Assembly: GCF_001263205.1 (NCBI RefSeq)
Contig: NZ_CP012333.1
Location: 2,914,001-2,978,000 of the forward strand
Source of the DNA: Labilithrix luteola
GTDB taxonomy: Bacteria; Myxococcota_A; Polyangia; Polyangiales; Polyangiaceae
Reading direction: 5' to 3'
DNA length: 64,000 nt
Made by a program: the position numbers and the translations under genes. Below are positions 16,291-25,874 of this stretch, in pieces. Every line of letters starts with the position of its first letter. Position 1 is the first letter of the stretch. The notes beneath the pieces were generated by a model. That model did no database searches. It was not told the DNA's origin and worked only from the letters and a program-made list of their open reading frames with translations.

Positions 16291-17441
16291 AGGCAGCGGC
16301 TTCTTGGTGCCTGCCTCTCGTGCTCGTCGCCGTAGGCGCCTGCAAGCACGCGCCGGCGCCGCCTCCTCCTGCTGCCGATGCCGGAGGGCCGCCGGTCGTC
16401 GAACTGAGTCCCGAGGGCCTGGCCACGGCGCAGATCAAGGCGCAAAAGGTCGGGCCGGGAACGTTCACGCCCCGTCTTCGCCTCGCCGGATCGATTGTCG
16501 GAGATCCGAGGCGCGTCGCGCAGGTCGGAGCGCGCGTGAACGGGCGAGTCACCGCGGTGCGCGTGGCTCTGGGGGATCGGGTGAAACGCGGACAGGACCT
16601 CGTCGAGGTCGATTCGGCCGAGTTGCATCAGGTGGTGCTCGACTTCCGAACAGCCGCCGCGAGGGCGCGGAGTACTCACGACACGCTGGCGCGCCAGAAG
16701 CTGCTCGTGGAGGAGCGAGTCGGTCCCGTCCAGGACCTTCGGCGTGCCGAAGCCGATTCCGCAGCGGCTGACGCAGCGCTCGCGGAGGCTCGGGAACATC
16801 TCAAATTCCTCGGCCTCAACGATGCGGAGATCGCGCGCCTGGAGAGCGGCGCAGCCGAAACCAGGAGCCGTATCACGAGTCCGATCGATGGACGCGTCGC
16901 CGCCCTCGCCGTGACCGTGGGACAGGTGCTCAGCGGTAGCGAAACCATCGCGACCGTCGCCGACCTCGATCCGATCTGGGCGCACGTTCGCGTCTACGAA
17001 CGCGACCTCGGCAGCGTCCGCGCCGGACAAGCCGCAACCGTCGAAGTTCCGACCTACGCCGAGCGGAAGTTCGACGGAAAGGTCGTGTTCGTGAGCGACG
17101 TGCTGGACCCGGCGAGCCGAAGTGCGGAGGTTCGCGTCAGCCTGCCGAACGCCGACGCGTCTCTTCGCCCTGGAATGAGCGCCAACGCCTTCGTTTCCAG
17201 GCCCCCGAGCAACGATGTCATCTGGTTGCCCGCCACGGCGGTGCAACCTCACGAGGGCACGAGGATCGTCTTCGTGCGCAAGGGAGAGCGTCGCTTCGAA
17301 GCTCGTCCGGTCACGGTTGGGAACGAACAAGAGGGATTCTTGCCGATCGAAAAGGGGATCGGCGCAGACGACGAGGTCGTTGTCGACGGAGCGTTCGCCT
17401 TGCGCGGCGTGCTCGAGCGCGCAGCGGTCCAAGGAGATTGA
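16287..17441 (+). CDS. czcB: RND efflux periplasmic adaptor (CzcB-like)
   Basis: A membrane-fusion lipoprotein (signal to VAVGAC) linking the pump and the outer-membrane channel. In order: a biotinyl-lipoyl half (VNGRVTAVRVALGDRVKRGQ), an alpha hairpin (residues about 120-185), the second lipoyl half (ITSPIDGRVAALAVTVGQVL), a beta-barrel (WAHVRVYERDLGSVRAGQ) and a membrane-proximal domain. The length of 384 is normal. It has no long His-rich metal-binding N-terminus. Confidence 0.92.
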   Translation: MKAAASWCLPLVLVAVGACKHAPAPPPPAADAGGPPVVELSPEGLATAQIKAQKVGPGTFTPRLRLAGSIVGDPRRVAQVGARVNGRVTAVRVALGDRVKRGQDLVEVDSAELHQVVLDFRTAAARARSTHDTLARQKLLVEERVGPVQDLRRAEADSAAADAALAEAREHLKFLGLNDAEIARLESGAAETRSRITSPIDGRVAALAVTVGQVLSGSETIATVADLDPIWAHVRVYERDLGSVRAGQAATVEVPTYAERKFDGKVVFVSDVLDPASRSAEVRVSLPNADASLRPGMSANAFVSRPPSNDVIWLPATAVQPHEGTRIVFVRKGERRFEARPVTVGNEQEGFLPIEKGIGADDEVVVDGAFALRGVLERAAVQGD

Positions 17442-17444
17442 AGC

Positions 17445-20400
17445 GTGCTCGGTTGGGTCATCGCGTTCAGCATTCGTCATCGCATCGTGGTCTTGCTGGC
17501 CACGTGTGCGCTCGTCGCGCTCGGTGTGCACGCCTTCCAGAAGCTTCCCATCGATGCCGTGCCCGACCTCACGAACGTGCAGGTCCAAGTCCTCACGAGT
17601 GCCCCATCGCTCGGCCCGCTGGACATCGAACGCCTCGTCACCACGCCCGTCGAACGCTCGATGGGCGGACTCCCTCGCCTCGTCGAGCTTCGCTCGATCT
17701 CTCGCTATGGCGTCTCGGCGGTGACCGTCGTCTTCGAAGATGGCGTCGACCCGTACCATGCTCGCCAGCTCGTCGGTGAGCGCCTCGTCCGAGCGCGCGA
17801 CTCGATTCCATCCGAGTACGGGGTGCCCGAGCTCGGACCGATGAGCACCGGGCTCGGCGAAATCTATCAGTTCGAGGTCCGGGGAGAGAGCGTCTCTCCC
17901 ATGGACCTCCGTTCGATCCTCGATTGGGATATCGCGCCGAGGCTACGGCTGGTTCCTGGCGTCATCGACGTCAACACGTTCGGTGGACAACTGAAGACCT
18001 ACGAGGTGTCCGTCGAACCCGCCAAGCTCACGGCTCACGGCGTGGCACTCGAGGATCTCTTCGTTGCCCTCCAGACGCAGAATCGTATTACCGGCGGCGG
18101 CGCGATCCTGCGCGGCCGGGAGGGATTGCTCGTCCGTGGCGACGCGCTGGTGCAATCACTCGAGGACATCCGAAACATCCTCGTCGCCACGAAGGACGGG
18201 ACGCCCATCCACGTTGGAGAGCTCGCCGACGTTCGGTTCGCCGCAATGCTCAGACAGGGGGCGGCGTCGCGTGACGGCCGCGGCGAGATCGTGGCCGGCA
18301 TGGCGATGATGCTCACGGGAGAGAACTCGCGCGACGTTGCCGTGAGGGTGCAGCAGGCCGTCGACGCCATCAACGCGACGTTGCCCAACGGCGTTCGAAT
18401 CGAGCCTTTTTACGATCGCACGTCGCTCGTCAATCAGACGATCCACACGGTCGCGAAGAACCTCGCCGAGGGCGGGATGCTCGTCATCGTCGTCTTGTTC
18501 CTGCTGCTTCGGAACATTCGCTCCGGGCTCATCGCCGCGGCCATGATTCCGCTTGCGATGTGCTTTGCATTCCTCGGGATGAGAGAGGCCGGGGTAAGCG
18601 GCAACCTCTTGTCGCTCGGGGCCGTCGATTTCGGTCTCGTCGTCGACGGAGCAATCATCCTCCTCGAAAATGCCGTCCATCACCTGGCCGAGGAGCGCGC
18701 AAAGCTCGGACGTCCGCTGGACCACGCCGAACGAGATGCCGTCATCGAACGCTCGGCACTCGAGGTGCGCTCGGCAACGGCCTTCGGCGAGCTGATCATC
18801 GCCCTCGTCTACTTGCCGGTGCTCACGCTCCAGGGCGTCGAGGGCAAGATGTTCCGGCCGATGGCACTGACCGTGCTCTTCGCGCTGCTCGGCGCGTTCA
18901 TCCTGTCCCTCACGTTCGTGCCGGCGCTCGCGTCTCTGCTGCTCTCGCGAACCACCGTCGACAAGCCGAGCCCGATCATCAGCGCGGTGCAGCAGGTCTA
19001 CGAGCCCTTGCTTCGCATGAGCCTCGGGCATCCGGGCAAGGCTGCGCTGCTGGCGGTCATCGCCTTCGCAGGGAGCGGTCTCGTCGCGTCGCAGATGGGC
19101 TCTGAGTTCGTCCCTAGGCTGGACGAAGGTGCCATCATCATCGAGACCAATCGCCTGCCGTCGACGTCGCTCGAAGAGTCCCTCCGTCAGGCCGCCGTGA
19201 TCGAGAAGACGCTCGGCGCGTTCCCCGAGGTCAAGACGGTGGTCGTCAAGACAGGACGCCCGGAGATCGCCAACGATCCCATGGGCGTCGAGCAGTCCGA
19301 TGGCTACGTCATTTTGAAGCCACGCGACGAGTGGCCTCCTCCGCGGGATCACGAAGCGCTCGTTGCTCGTATGAGCAAGGCCCTGGACAGCGCCGTACCC
19401 GGAGCGGCGTTCGGCTTCTCGCAACCGATCGAGATGCGCATGAACGAGCTCGTGAGCGGCGTCCGTTCCGATCTCGCGGTCAAAGTCTATGGCGACGACC
19501 TCCAAACGCTGGCTCGTCTCGGCGACCATCTTCAACGCATCATCGGCGGTGTTCGCGGAGCGAAGGATCTCAAGGTCGACCGAGTCGAAGGAGAGCCGGT
19601 TCTCAAAGTTTCGGTCGACCGGCTAGCGCTCGCCCAGCGCGACGTGTCGGCGGCCGAGGTTCTCGACGCCGTCGAGGTCGTTGGAGGCAAGACGGTCGGC
19701 GAAGTGCTCGAAGGTCGTCGTCGTTTTGCTCTGCGGGTGAGGCTCCCGGAGGGCGTTCGCAACGACCGTGAAGCGATCGAGCGTTTGCCGCTTCGCACCC
19801 GTTCAGGCGCGTTCGTCACGGTTGGCGGCGTGGCGCACGCGGAGATCGTCGACGAGCCGCTCGTGGTCAACCACGAGTCCGTGCAACGACGGCTCATCGT
19901 CCAGGCCAACGTACGAGGGCGTGACCTCGGTGGCTTCGCGGACGAGGTGCAAGACGCAGTGGCGCGCAAGTTGAAGCTGCCGCCTGGCTACCACCTCGCG
20001 TGGGGCGGGCAATTCGAGAACCTTCGTCGCGCGCGTGCGCGCCTCTTCGTCGTGGTTCCTCTGGCGCTCGCCGTCATCGCGGCGCTCTTGTATCTGACGT
20101 TCCATGACGTGCGCGCGGCGGTGCTCATTTTGCTGAACGTCCCGATGGCCGCGACGGGAGGCGTGCTGCTCCTCGCTGCAAGAGGACTGCCGCTCAGCAT
20201 CTCGGCGGGGGTCGGCTTCGTCGCGCTCTTCGGTGTTGCCGTCCTGAACGGCCTCGTCCTGGTGTCGACCGCTCGCGACTTTCAGGCGGCTGGTCATTCG
20301 GCCGAGGAAGCCGCGCGCCTCGGCGCACTTCGGCGATTGCGGCCCGTGCTTACGACCGCGCTCGTCGCGTCGCTGGGCTTCGTGCCGATGGCCCTGGCCA

Positions 20401-20531
20401 CGGGTGCAGGCGCCGAGGTCCAGCGACCGCTCGCGACAGTCGTCATCGGAGGCCTGGTGACGTCCACCCTCCTCACGCTGCTCGTAGTCCCGACCCTGTA
20501 CGCAAGGGTCTTTGGCAAGCGCAGTGCCTGA
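17445..20531 (+). CDS. czcA: Heavy-metal RND efflux pump (CzcA family)
   Basis: Inner-membrane proton-driven transporter of 1028 residues with the two-fold RND layout: 12 membrane segments and two large periplasmic loops. The TM4 signature DFGLVVDGAIILLEN matches the divalent cation (Co/Zn/Cd/Ni) class, not the Cu/Ag class, so CzcA is preferred to CusA. The start is GTG, with GGAG 9 nt upstream, 3 bp after czcB. It ends 8 bp from the convergent cadD. Confidence 0.95.
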   Translation: MLGWVIAFSIRHRIVVLLATCALVALGVHAFQKLPIDAVPDLTNVQVQVLTSAPSLGPLDIERLVTTPVERSMGGLPRLVELRSISRYGVSAVTVVFEDGVDPYHARQLVGERLVRARDSIPSEYGVPELGPMSTGLGEIYQFEVRGESVSPMDLRSILDWDIAPRLRLVPGVIDVNTFGGQLKTYEVSVEPAKLTAHGVALEDLFVALQTQNRITGGGAILRGREGLLVRGDALVQSLEDIRNILVATKDGTPIHVGELADVRFAAMLRQGAASRDGRGEIVAGMAMMLTGENSRDVAVRVQQAVDAINATLPNGVRIEPFYDRTSLVNQTIHTVAKNLAEGGMLVIVVLFLLLRNIRSGLIAAAMIPLAMCFAFLGMREAGVSGNLLSLGAVDFGLVVDGAIILLENAVHHLAEERAKLGRPLDHAERDAVIERSALEVRSATAFGELIIALVYLPVLTLQGVEGKMFRPMALTVLFALLGAFILSLTFVPALASLLLSRTTVDKPSPIISAVQQVYEPLLRMSLGHPGKAALLAVIAFAGSGLVASQMGSEFVPRLDEGAIIIETNRLPSTSLEESLRQAAVIEKTLGAFPEVKTVVVKTGRPEIANDPMGVEQSDGYVILKPRDEWPPPRDHEALVARMSKALDSAVPGAAFGFSQPIEMRMNELVSGVRSDLAVKVYGDDLQTLARLGDHLQRIIGGVRGAKDLKVDRVEGEPVLKVSVDRLALAQRDVSAAEVLDAVEVVGGKTVGEVLEGRRRFALRVRLPEGVRNDREAIERLPLRTRSGAFVTVGGVAHAEIVDEPLVVNHESVQRRLIVQANVRGRDLGGFADEVQDAVARKLKLPPGYHLAWGGQFENLRRARARLFVVVPLALAVIAALLYLTFHDVRAAVLILLNVPMAATGGVLLLAARGLPLSISAGVGFVALFGVAVLNGLVLVSTARDFQAAGHSAEEAARLGALRRLRPVLTTALVASLGFVPMALATGAGAEVQRPLATVVIGGLVTSTLLTLLVVPTLYARVFGKRSA

Positions 20532-20539
20532 AGACGAAT

Positions 20540-21154
20540 TCAGAAGAGTGCGCGCGCACCGGCAAGGATGTGAATGCCGAGCAGGATGAGCACGATGGGG
20601 AGCGCCACATTTCCGTAGCGTCGAAGCTTGCTTCCAAACGCACGGTTGTTCACCAACTTGAATCCCAAGCCGCACCAGGCAGCGGTCAGCGCGGCAAACA
20701 CCGCGGCATAGACGCCAATGGCACGGCGCTCGGCTGCAAACAGCGGAATGTAAACGCCGAGATTGTCTCCACCGTTCGCAAGCGTGACACCGACGACAGC
20801 GAGAACCTGCGAGCCTTGCCTGAGTTTGTCGGCCGTCGCCGAGCCTTCCTCGGTGTCGTCGGTCAAGCCTCGCGATCGGACGTAGTCGACGCCTTTGGAG
20901 ATTCCGAGCAGCAGCGGAACTGCCCCGAGAAGCGACGTCCAGCCCGCGGGGAAGGCAACGGCCAGGCTCCCCGCGACGACACTCACGACAACCAGCGCGC
21001 CGATCCCGAGAAACTGTCCCGCCACGATGCTTCGCGGACGGAGCTTCGGATCGGCGAAGAGAACGGAAAGAAGGACGATGTCGTCGACGTTCGTGCTGAC
21101 GAAGACCACGACGGCCTTGACCAGCGTGTTCAGGAGTTCGGCCGCCGTGATCAT
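20540..21154 (-). CDS. cadD: CadD-family cadmium resistance transporter
   Basis: A membrane protein of 204 residues with five to six segments. The conserved STNVDDIVLLSVLFAD near the N-terminus and VTLANGGDNLGVYIPLFA in the middle are CadD hallmarks, with Asp/Asn inside the membrane. It probably exports Cd(II). It converges on the czc operon, so the two are transcribed separately. Confidence 0.92.
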   Translation of the reverse strand: MITAAELLNTLVKAVVVFVSTNVDDIVLLSVLFADPKLRPRSIVAGQFLGIGALVVVSVVAGSLAVAFPAGWTSLLGAVPLLLGISKGVDYVRSRGLTDDTEEGSATADKLRQGSQVLAVVGVTLANGGDNLGVYIPLFAAERRAIGVYAAVFAALTAAWCGLGFKLVNNRAFGSKLRRYGNVALPIVLILLGIHILAGARALF

Positions 21155-21367
21155 GCCCTACCTCGAGCGCCGGCGCCCCGGAGCCCGCGCCGAACTATAG
21201 AAGAGTTCGGCAAAGCAGTGTGTGCGGTCGGCGAACGCTGCCGTGGTGCGGCAACCTCACCGTTTCGAGCTGAGGCGAGCGTGAGCGCGTGAGACCGGGT
21301 TCGCGCAGCCAAGTCTCTCCGACGCAAGCCTCTCCCTGGCAACGAAGGCAATGGTTAGCCTCTCGTG

Positions 21368-22507
21368 ATGAGCCCGCATATCGGCACTAGCGTCACGCTC
21401 GATATCGGAGGGCTCGAGGCGCTCTTTCGAGCGCTCATCGAAGATGGTCGCGAGCTCGTCGGGCCGACCGTGCAAGACGACGCCATCGTCCTCACCCGCA
21501 TTCGTGGAGTCGCCGACCTGCCGCGCGGCGTCGGTGACGAGCAAGCTCCGGGACATTATCGGCTCCGCCGGCGATCGGATCAGGCGCTCTTCGGATTCGC
21601 CGTGCCGCAGCACTCCTTCAAACAGGAGCTCCTCGTTCCCCGAACGGAGCTCGTCCAGATTCGACGTAGCAAGACGGGACTCGTCGTCACCGAGCCACCG
21701 CGCCCCGACCGGCGCGTCGCGTTCATCGGCGTTCGCGCCTGCGAAATTGCGGCGATTCGCGTCCAGGATGTCGTGCTGCGAGATGGCCCCTATGCCGACG
21801 CCGACTACGCGTCTCGCCGCGCCCAGATCTTCGTCGTCGCCGTGAACTGCAGCGATCCGTCCGGCACCTGCTTTTGCGCATCGATGGGAACCGGTCCGCG
21901 CGCGGAAGCGGGGTTCGATCTCGCAGTCACGGAGCTGCTCGAGCCCGAGCACCTGTTCGTCGTCGAGATTGGAAGCTCCGCGGGAGCCACCATGCTCGAG
22001 AAGGTGTCGTCCTGCGCGACGACCGAGGCCGAAACAAGCGCTGCCGAGCTCGTGGTCGCGAACACGAGAGAGCGCATGGGGCGCACGGTCGACACGACCG
22101 ACATTCGCAATCTGCTCGTCGAGAACCTCGAACATCCACGCTGGGACGACGTCGCCGATCGCTGCCTCGCCTGCGCGAACTGCACACTTGCGTGTCCGAC
22201 CTGCTTCTGCACGAGCACCGAAGACAGCACGAGCCTCGACGGTGACGACGCAACGCGCACGCGTCGTTGGGATTCGTGCTTCACCATGGACTTTGCCTAT
22301 CTCCATGGTGGGGGCGTTCGGCCCACGGTTCGCGGTCGCTATCGCCAGTGGATGACGCACAAGCTCGCGACGTGGCACGACCAATTTGGCAGCTCGGGAT
22401 GCGTCGGTTGCGGGCGCTGCATCACCTGGTGTCCGGTCGGAATCGACATCACCGAAGAGGTCGCTGCGATTCGTCGAGAGCCCGGCGCTTCGCGAAAGGC
22501 GCAATAG
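21368..22507 (+). CDS. hydB: [NiFe] hydrogenase iron-sulfur (beta) subunit, group 3b type
   Basis: The electron-transfer subunit of a cytoplasmic NAD(P)-linked hydrogenase (sulfhydrogenase beta type). The N-terminal 250 residues form the family-specific domain (FIGVRACEIAAIRVQDVVL, VVAVNCSDPSGTCFC). Two 4Fe-4S clusters follow: CLACANCTLACPTC near residue 270 and CVGCGRCITWCPVG near 350. ATG 21368 directly follows an in-frame GTG (21365). It heads a five-gene operon with 3-bp or overlapping junctions. Confidence 0.9.
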   Translation: MSPHIGTSVTLDIGGLEALFRALIEDGRELVGPTVQDDAIVLTRIRGVADLPRGVGDEQAPGHYRLRRRSDQALFGFAVPQHSFKQELLVPRTELVQIRRSKTGLVVTEPPRPDRRVAFIGVRACEIAAIRVQDVVLRDGPYADADYASRRAQIFVVAVNCSDPSGTCFCASMGTGPRAEAGFDLAVTELLEPEHLFVVEIGSSAGATMLEKVSSCATTEAETSAAELVVANTRERMGRTVDTTDIRNLLVENLEHPRWDDVADRCLACANCTLACPTCFCTSTEDSTSLDGDDATRTRRWDSCFTMDFAYLHGGGVRPTVRGRYRQWMTHKLATWHDQFGSSGCVGCGRCITWCPVGIDITEEVAAIRREPGASRKAQ

Positions 22508-22510
22508 CCG

Positions 22511-22960
22511 ATGGAAGATCTGGAACGAGCGTTACGAACGCATCCCTTTCTCCTCGACCTCCATCCCGACCACCTGCGCTTTCTGATCTCGTGCGCGGAG
22601 AACGTCCGGTTCCGGCGAGACGAGTACCTCGTGCGCGAAGGGCAACCCGAAGACAAGCTCTATCTCCTACGACAAGGCACGGTGTCGCTCGAATCGTCGG
22701 GCCCCGGTGGGGACGCGACGGTGCTCGAGACACTGGGCCCTGGTGACGTCGTCGGTATTGCCCGCATTGCGCCGGCCGCGGCTCATCTCGACTGTCGCGC
22801 ACGTGAGGGCGTGCTTGCTTTTGCATTCGACAATGCCTGCTTGATTCAGAAAATGCAGGAGGACCCGCGGCTGGGTTACGCCGTCACTCGCCGGCTCCTC
22901 GAGCGCACGTACGAGCGCCTGGCACGGGCTCGCCTCCAACGCCTCGACGTATACCGATGA
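22511..22960 (+). CDS. Stand-alone cyclic-nucleotide-binding (CNMP) domain protein
   Basis: A 149-residue cupin-like CNMP domain: PFLLDLHPDHLRFLISCAEN, FRRDEYLVREGQPEDKLYLL, then the phosphate-cassette region. No helix-turn-helix follows, so it is not a complete Crp/Fnr regulator. It lies between the beta and gamma hydrogenase genes (3 bp after beta, ATGA overlap with gamma). This arrangement is also seen in other bacterial group 3b operons. A structural or allosteric role in the complex is inferred. Confidence 0.85.
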   Translation: MEDLERALRTHPFLLDLHPDHLRFLISCAENVRFRRDEYLVREGQPEDKLYLLRQGTVSLESSGPGGDATVLETLGPGDVVGIARIAPAAAHLDCRAREGVLAFAFDNACLIQKMQEDPRLGYAVTRRLLERTYERLARARLQRLDVYR

Positions 22961-23778
22961 CGATCGCCAATCCGTACGTCACGACGCCGATGCGCATCGC
23001 GAACGCGATTCGCGATCTCGAGGATGTCTTTACGCTGACGTTCGACGCACCGAGCGGCTTCGCCTTCCGCCCTGGCCAGTTCAACATGCTCTACGTCCAC
23101 GGCGTCGGCGAGGTGGCAATCTCGATTAGCGGCAATGCCGACGAGCCCGAACGTCTCGTTCACACCGTGCGCAGCGTCGGCACCGTCACCCGCGCGATGG
23201 CCACCCTCGAGGTCGGCGACATGCTCGGCGTCCGCGGCCCTTATGGGAGCTCTTGGCCACTCGAAGAAATGCGCGGCCGTGACGTGCTCGTGATCGCAGG
23301 TGGCCTCGGGCTCGCTCCGCTTCGGTCTGCGATACGCCACGTACTGGCACGACGGAACGACTTCGGACGAGTGACGCTCCTCGTCGGTGCGCGGTCTCCC
23401 GAACAGCTCCTCTACCGCGAAGACCTCGAGAAGTGGCGGGGACGCTTCGATTGCCGCGTCAAACTAACCGTCGACAGGGCTGGTCGTGACTGGCTCGGGA
23501 ACGTCGGCGTCGTGACGACGCTCCTTGCCAGCGTTCCCCTCAGCGCCGACACGGCAGTGCTCGTCTGCGGGCCGGAGCCCATGATGCGCTTCGTCGTGCT
23601 CGAACTCCGGCGACGAGGCGTCGCTTCGTCGTCGATCTGGCTGTCGATGGAGCGAAACATGAAATGCGGCGTAGGGCTTTGCGGCCACTGCCAGTTCGGT
23701 CCGCTGTTCGTCTGCAAAGACGGCCCCGTTCATCGCCTCGATCGAGTGTCGTCCTTCCTCTTCGTGCGCGAGGTGTGA
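22957..23778 (+). CDS. hydG: [NiFe] hydrogenase gamma subunit, FAD/NAD(P)-binding
   Basis: A ferredoxin-reductase-type diaphorase subunit of 273 residues. The FAD domain (FRPGQFNMLYVHGVGEVAIS) and the NAD(P) domain (VIAGGLGLAPLRSAI, VCGPEPMMRF) are followed by a C-terminal 2Fe-2S-type cysteine set (MKCGVGLCGHCQFG, then FVCKDGPV). It passes electrons between NAD(P)H and the beta/delta subunits. The ATG overlaps the CNMP gene stop. Confidence 0.93.
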   Translation: MTIANPYVTTPMRIANAIRDLEDVFTLTFDAPSGFAFRPGQFNMLYVHGVGEVAISISGNADEPERLVHTVRSVGTVTRAMATLEVGDMLGVRGPYGSSWPLEEMRGRDVLVIAGGLGLAPLRSAIRHVLARRNDFGRVTLLVGARSPEQLLYREDLEKWRGRFDCRVKLTVDRAGRDWLGNVGVVTTLLASVPLSADTAVLVCGPEPMMRFVVLELRRRGVASSSIWLSMERNMKCGVGLCGHCQFGPLFVCKDGPVHRLDRVSSFLFVREV

Positions 23779-23779
23779 A

Positions 23780-24553
23780 ATGGGGCGTCCCAAGCTCGCG
23801 GTTTGGAAGTTCGCGTCGTGCGACGGCTGTCAACTCACCTTGCTCGACTGCGAGGATGAACTGCTCGAGCTCGCAGAGCACGTGGACATCGCGTACTTCC
23901 TCGAGGCGTCGTCGCGCGTCGAGCTCGGCACGTACGACCTGTCACTCGTCGACGGTTCCATCACCACTCCCGAGGACGTCGAGCGCATACATGACATTCG
24001 CGCACGCTCGAAGGTACTCGTGACAATCGGAGCCTGCGCGACCGCGGGCGGCATTCAGGCCCTTCGCAATTTCCGCAATCACCAAGAAATGCTCGCGGTC
24101 GTCTACGCACGTCCCGACTACATCGAAACCCTCGACACCTCGACGGCCATTGCGAAGCATGTCTCGGTCGATTTCGAGTTACGTGGCTGCCCCATCGACA
24201 AAGGTCAGCTTCTCGAGGTCATCTCGGCATTCCTGAATCTGCGAAAGCCAAGCGTCCAAAGCCACCCCACGTGTCTCGAATGCAAGATCCAGGGGAACGT
24301 ATGCGTGGTCGTCGCGAAGGGAATTCCCTGCCTCGGCCCGGTCACACACGACGGATGCGGGGCGCTCTGTCCTCGTTACGGACGCGGCTGCTACGGCTGC
24401 TTTGGACCGAGTGACGCCCCGCAGACCCAGCCCCTCGCTCGCTACTATCTCGCCAAAGGCGTTCGGCCCGGAGACATCAAGCGTCTCTTCTCGACGTTCA
24501 ACGCCGATGCGGGTCCGTTTCGCGAGGAGGCCGCCCGCCATGAAGACGAGTAG
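23780..24553 (+). CDS. hydD: [NiFe] hydrogenase small (delta) subunit
   Basis: The small subunit carrying the proximal and further Fe-S clusters. The N-terminal cluster ligands are SCDGCQLTLLDCEDE (residues 13-27). GACATAGG and RGCPIDKGQLLEV follow, then CLECKIQGNVCV and CGALCPRYGRGCYGCFGP. The length of 257 residues and the lack of a Tat signal fit a cytoplasmic group 3 enzyme. The start lies just after the gamma stop; the end overlaps the large-subunit gene by 14 nt. Confidence 0.93.
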   Translation: MGRPKLAVWKFASCDGCQLTLLDCEDELLELAEHVDIAYFLEASSRVELGTYDLSLVDGSITTPEDVERIHDIRARSKVLVTIGACATAGGIQALRNFRNHQEMLAVVYARPDYIETLDTSTAIAKHVSVDFELRGCPIDKGQLLEVISAFLNLRKPSVQSHPTCLECKIQGNVCVVVAKGIPCLGPVTHDGCGALCPRYGRGCYGCFGPSDAPQTQPLARYYLAKGVRPGDIKRLFSTFNADAGPFREEAARHEDE

Positions 24554-25853
24554 AACGATCGACATCGGTGCGCTGGCGCGTGTCGAAGGTCACGGCGCGG
24601 TCACTCTCGTCCTCGACGGTGAGGTCGTCGTGGATGCGAAGCTACGCATCTTCGAGCCGCCGAGACTCTTCGAGGCCTTTCTGCGAGGGCGCGACGCTGC
24701 CGAGACGCCCGACATCACCTCGCGCATCTGCGGGATCTGTCCGGTCGCTTACCAGATGAGTGCCGCTCACGCCGTCGAAGATGCCTTCGGTGTCACCGTC
24801 GACGGCCAGCTGCGCGCGCTCCGCCGGTTGCTCTATTGCGGAGAGTGGATCGAGAGCCACGTGCTCCACATGGTGATGCTCCACGCCCCCGACTTTCTCG
24901 GCGTACACGACGTCATCGCGATGTCGAAGCACCATCCCGAGCGCGTGAAGGCCGCCCTTCGGGTCAAGAAGGCGGGCAACTCCATCATCGAGACGCTCGG
25001 TGGCCGTGCCATTCACCCGGTCAACGCCAAGATAGGCGGCTTTTGGAGAGCCCCCTCGTCGAGTGAACTAGGCGCCCTTCGGCCCGCCTTGATTGCTGCA
25101 CTGGAGGACGCCGAGGAAACCCTCGACTGGATCGCGACGTTCGAGTTTCCGCCGTTCGAACGTGACTACGAGTTCGTTGCACTCCGTCATCCCGCCGAAT
25201 ATCCCATGAACGAAGGACGCATCGTTTCGACGAAAGGGCTCGATGTCGACGTCCACGACTTCGAGACATGCATCCGCGAAGAGCAAGTTCCTTACGCGAC
25301 AGCATTGCGTTCGAAGCTATCCGCGCGCGGAGCGTACATTTGCGGTCCGCTCGCGCGTTTCGCCTTGAATGCGGAGCGCCTCTCGCCACGCGCCGTGGCG
25401 GCCGCCGCACGCGTCGCCCTTTCACCATCGTGTCGCAATCCCTATCGCTCGATTCTCGTTCGGGGTGTCGAAGTCGTGCACGCGCTCGACGAGGCGGTTC
25501 GTCTCGTCGACGAGTACGAGCGACCGTCCAGTTCGTCACTGCCCTGGTCACCTCGCGCGGGCCGAGGATGTGGCGCCACCGAAGCACCGCGGGGCTTGCT
25601 CTACCAGCGCTACGACATCGAGGAATCGGGTCTCGTACGTGACGCGCGCATCGTCCCGCCCACCTCTCAGAACCAGCTCGGCATCGAGGAAGACCTCGTC
25701 GCGCTAGGATCGACTCTGGCAGGGCTATCGGCCGAGAAGGCCTCGCGGCGCGTAGCGCACGCCATTCGCAATTACGACCCATGCATCTCGTGTTCGACTC
25801 ATGCCCTGACGATCCGATTCGAGCCACGACAAGGCTCTGTCGCCAAAACTTGA
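24540..25853 (+). CDS. hydA: [NiFe] hydrogenase large (alpha) subunit
   Basis: The catalytic subunit holding the NiFe(CN)2CO centre. The N-terminal ligand pair is in ITSRICGICPV (residues about 60-70) and the C-terminal pair in DPCISCSTHALTI. About 16 residues follow the C-terminal motif, a candidate peptide for maturation proteolysis. ATG 24540 is chosen because GAGGAGG is upstream and the sequence TIDIGALARVEGHGAVTL is the family N-terminus. No hyp maturation genes or endopeptidase gene are in the window, so maturation must be encoded elsewhere. Confidence 0.94.
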   Translation: MKTSRTIDIGALARVEGHGAVTLVLDGEVVVDAKLRIFEPPRLFEAFLRGRDAAETPDITSRICGICPVAYQMSAAHAVEDAFGVTVDGQLRALRRLLYCGEWIESHVLHMVMLHAPDFLGVHDVIAMSKHHPERVKAALRVKKAGNSIIETLGGRAIHPVNAKIGGFWRAPSSSELGALRPALIAALEDAEETLDWIATFEFPPFERDYEFVALRHPAEYPMNEGRIVSTKGLDVDVHDFETCIREEQVPYATALRSKLSARGAYICGPLARFALNAERLSPRAVAAAARVALSPSCRNPYRSILVRGVEVVHALDEAVRLVDEYERPSSSSLPWSPRAGRGCGATEAPRGLLYQRYDIEESGLVRDARIVPPTSQNQLGIEEDLVALGSTLAGLSAEKASRRVAHAIRNYDPCISCSTHALTIRFEPRQGSVAKT

Positions 25854-25874
25854 GCTTCGGCTCTCCCCGCTGGC

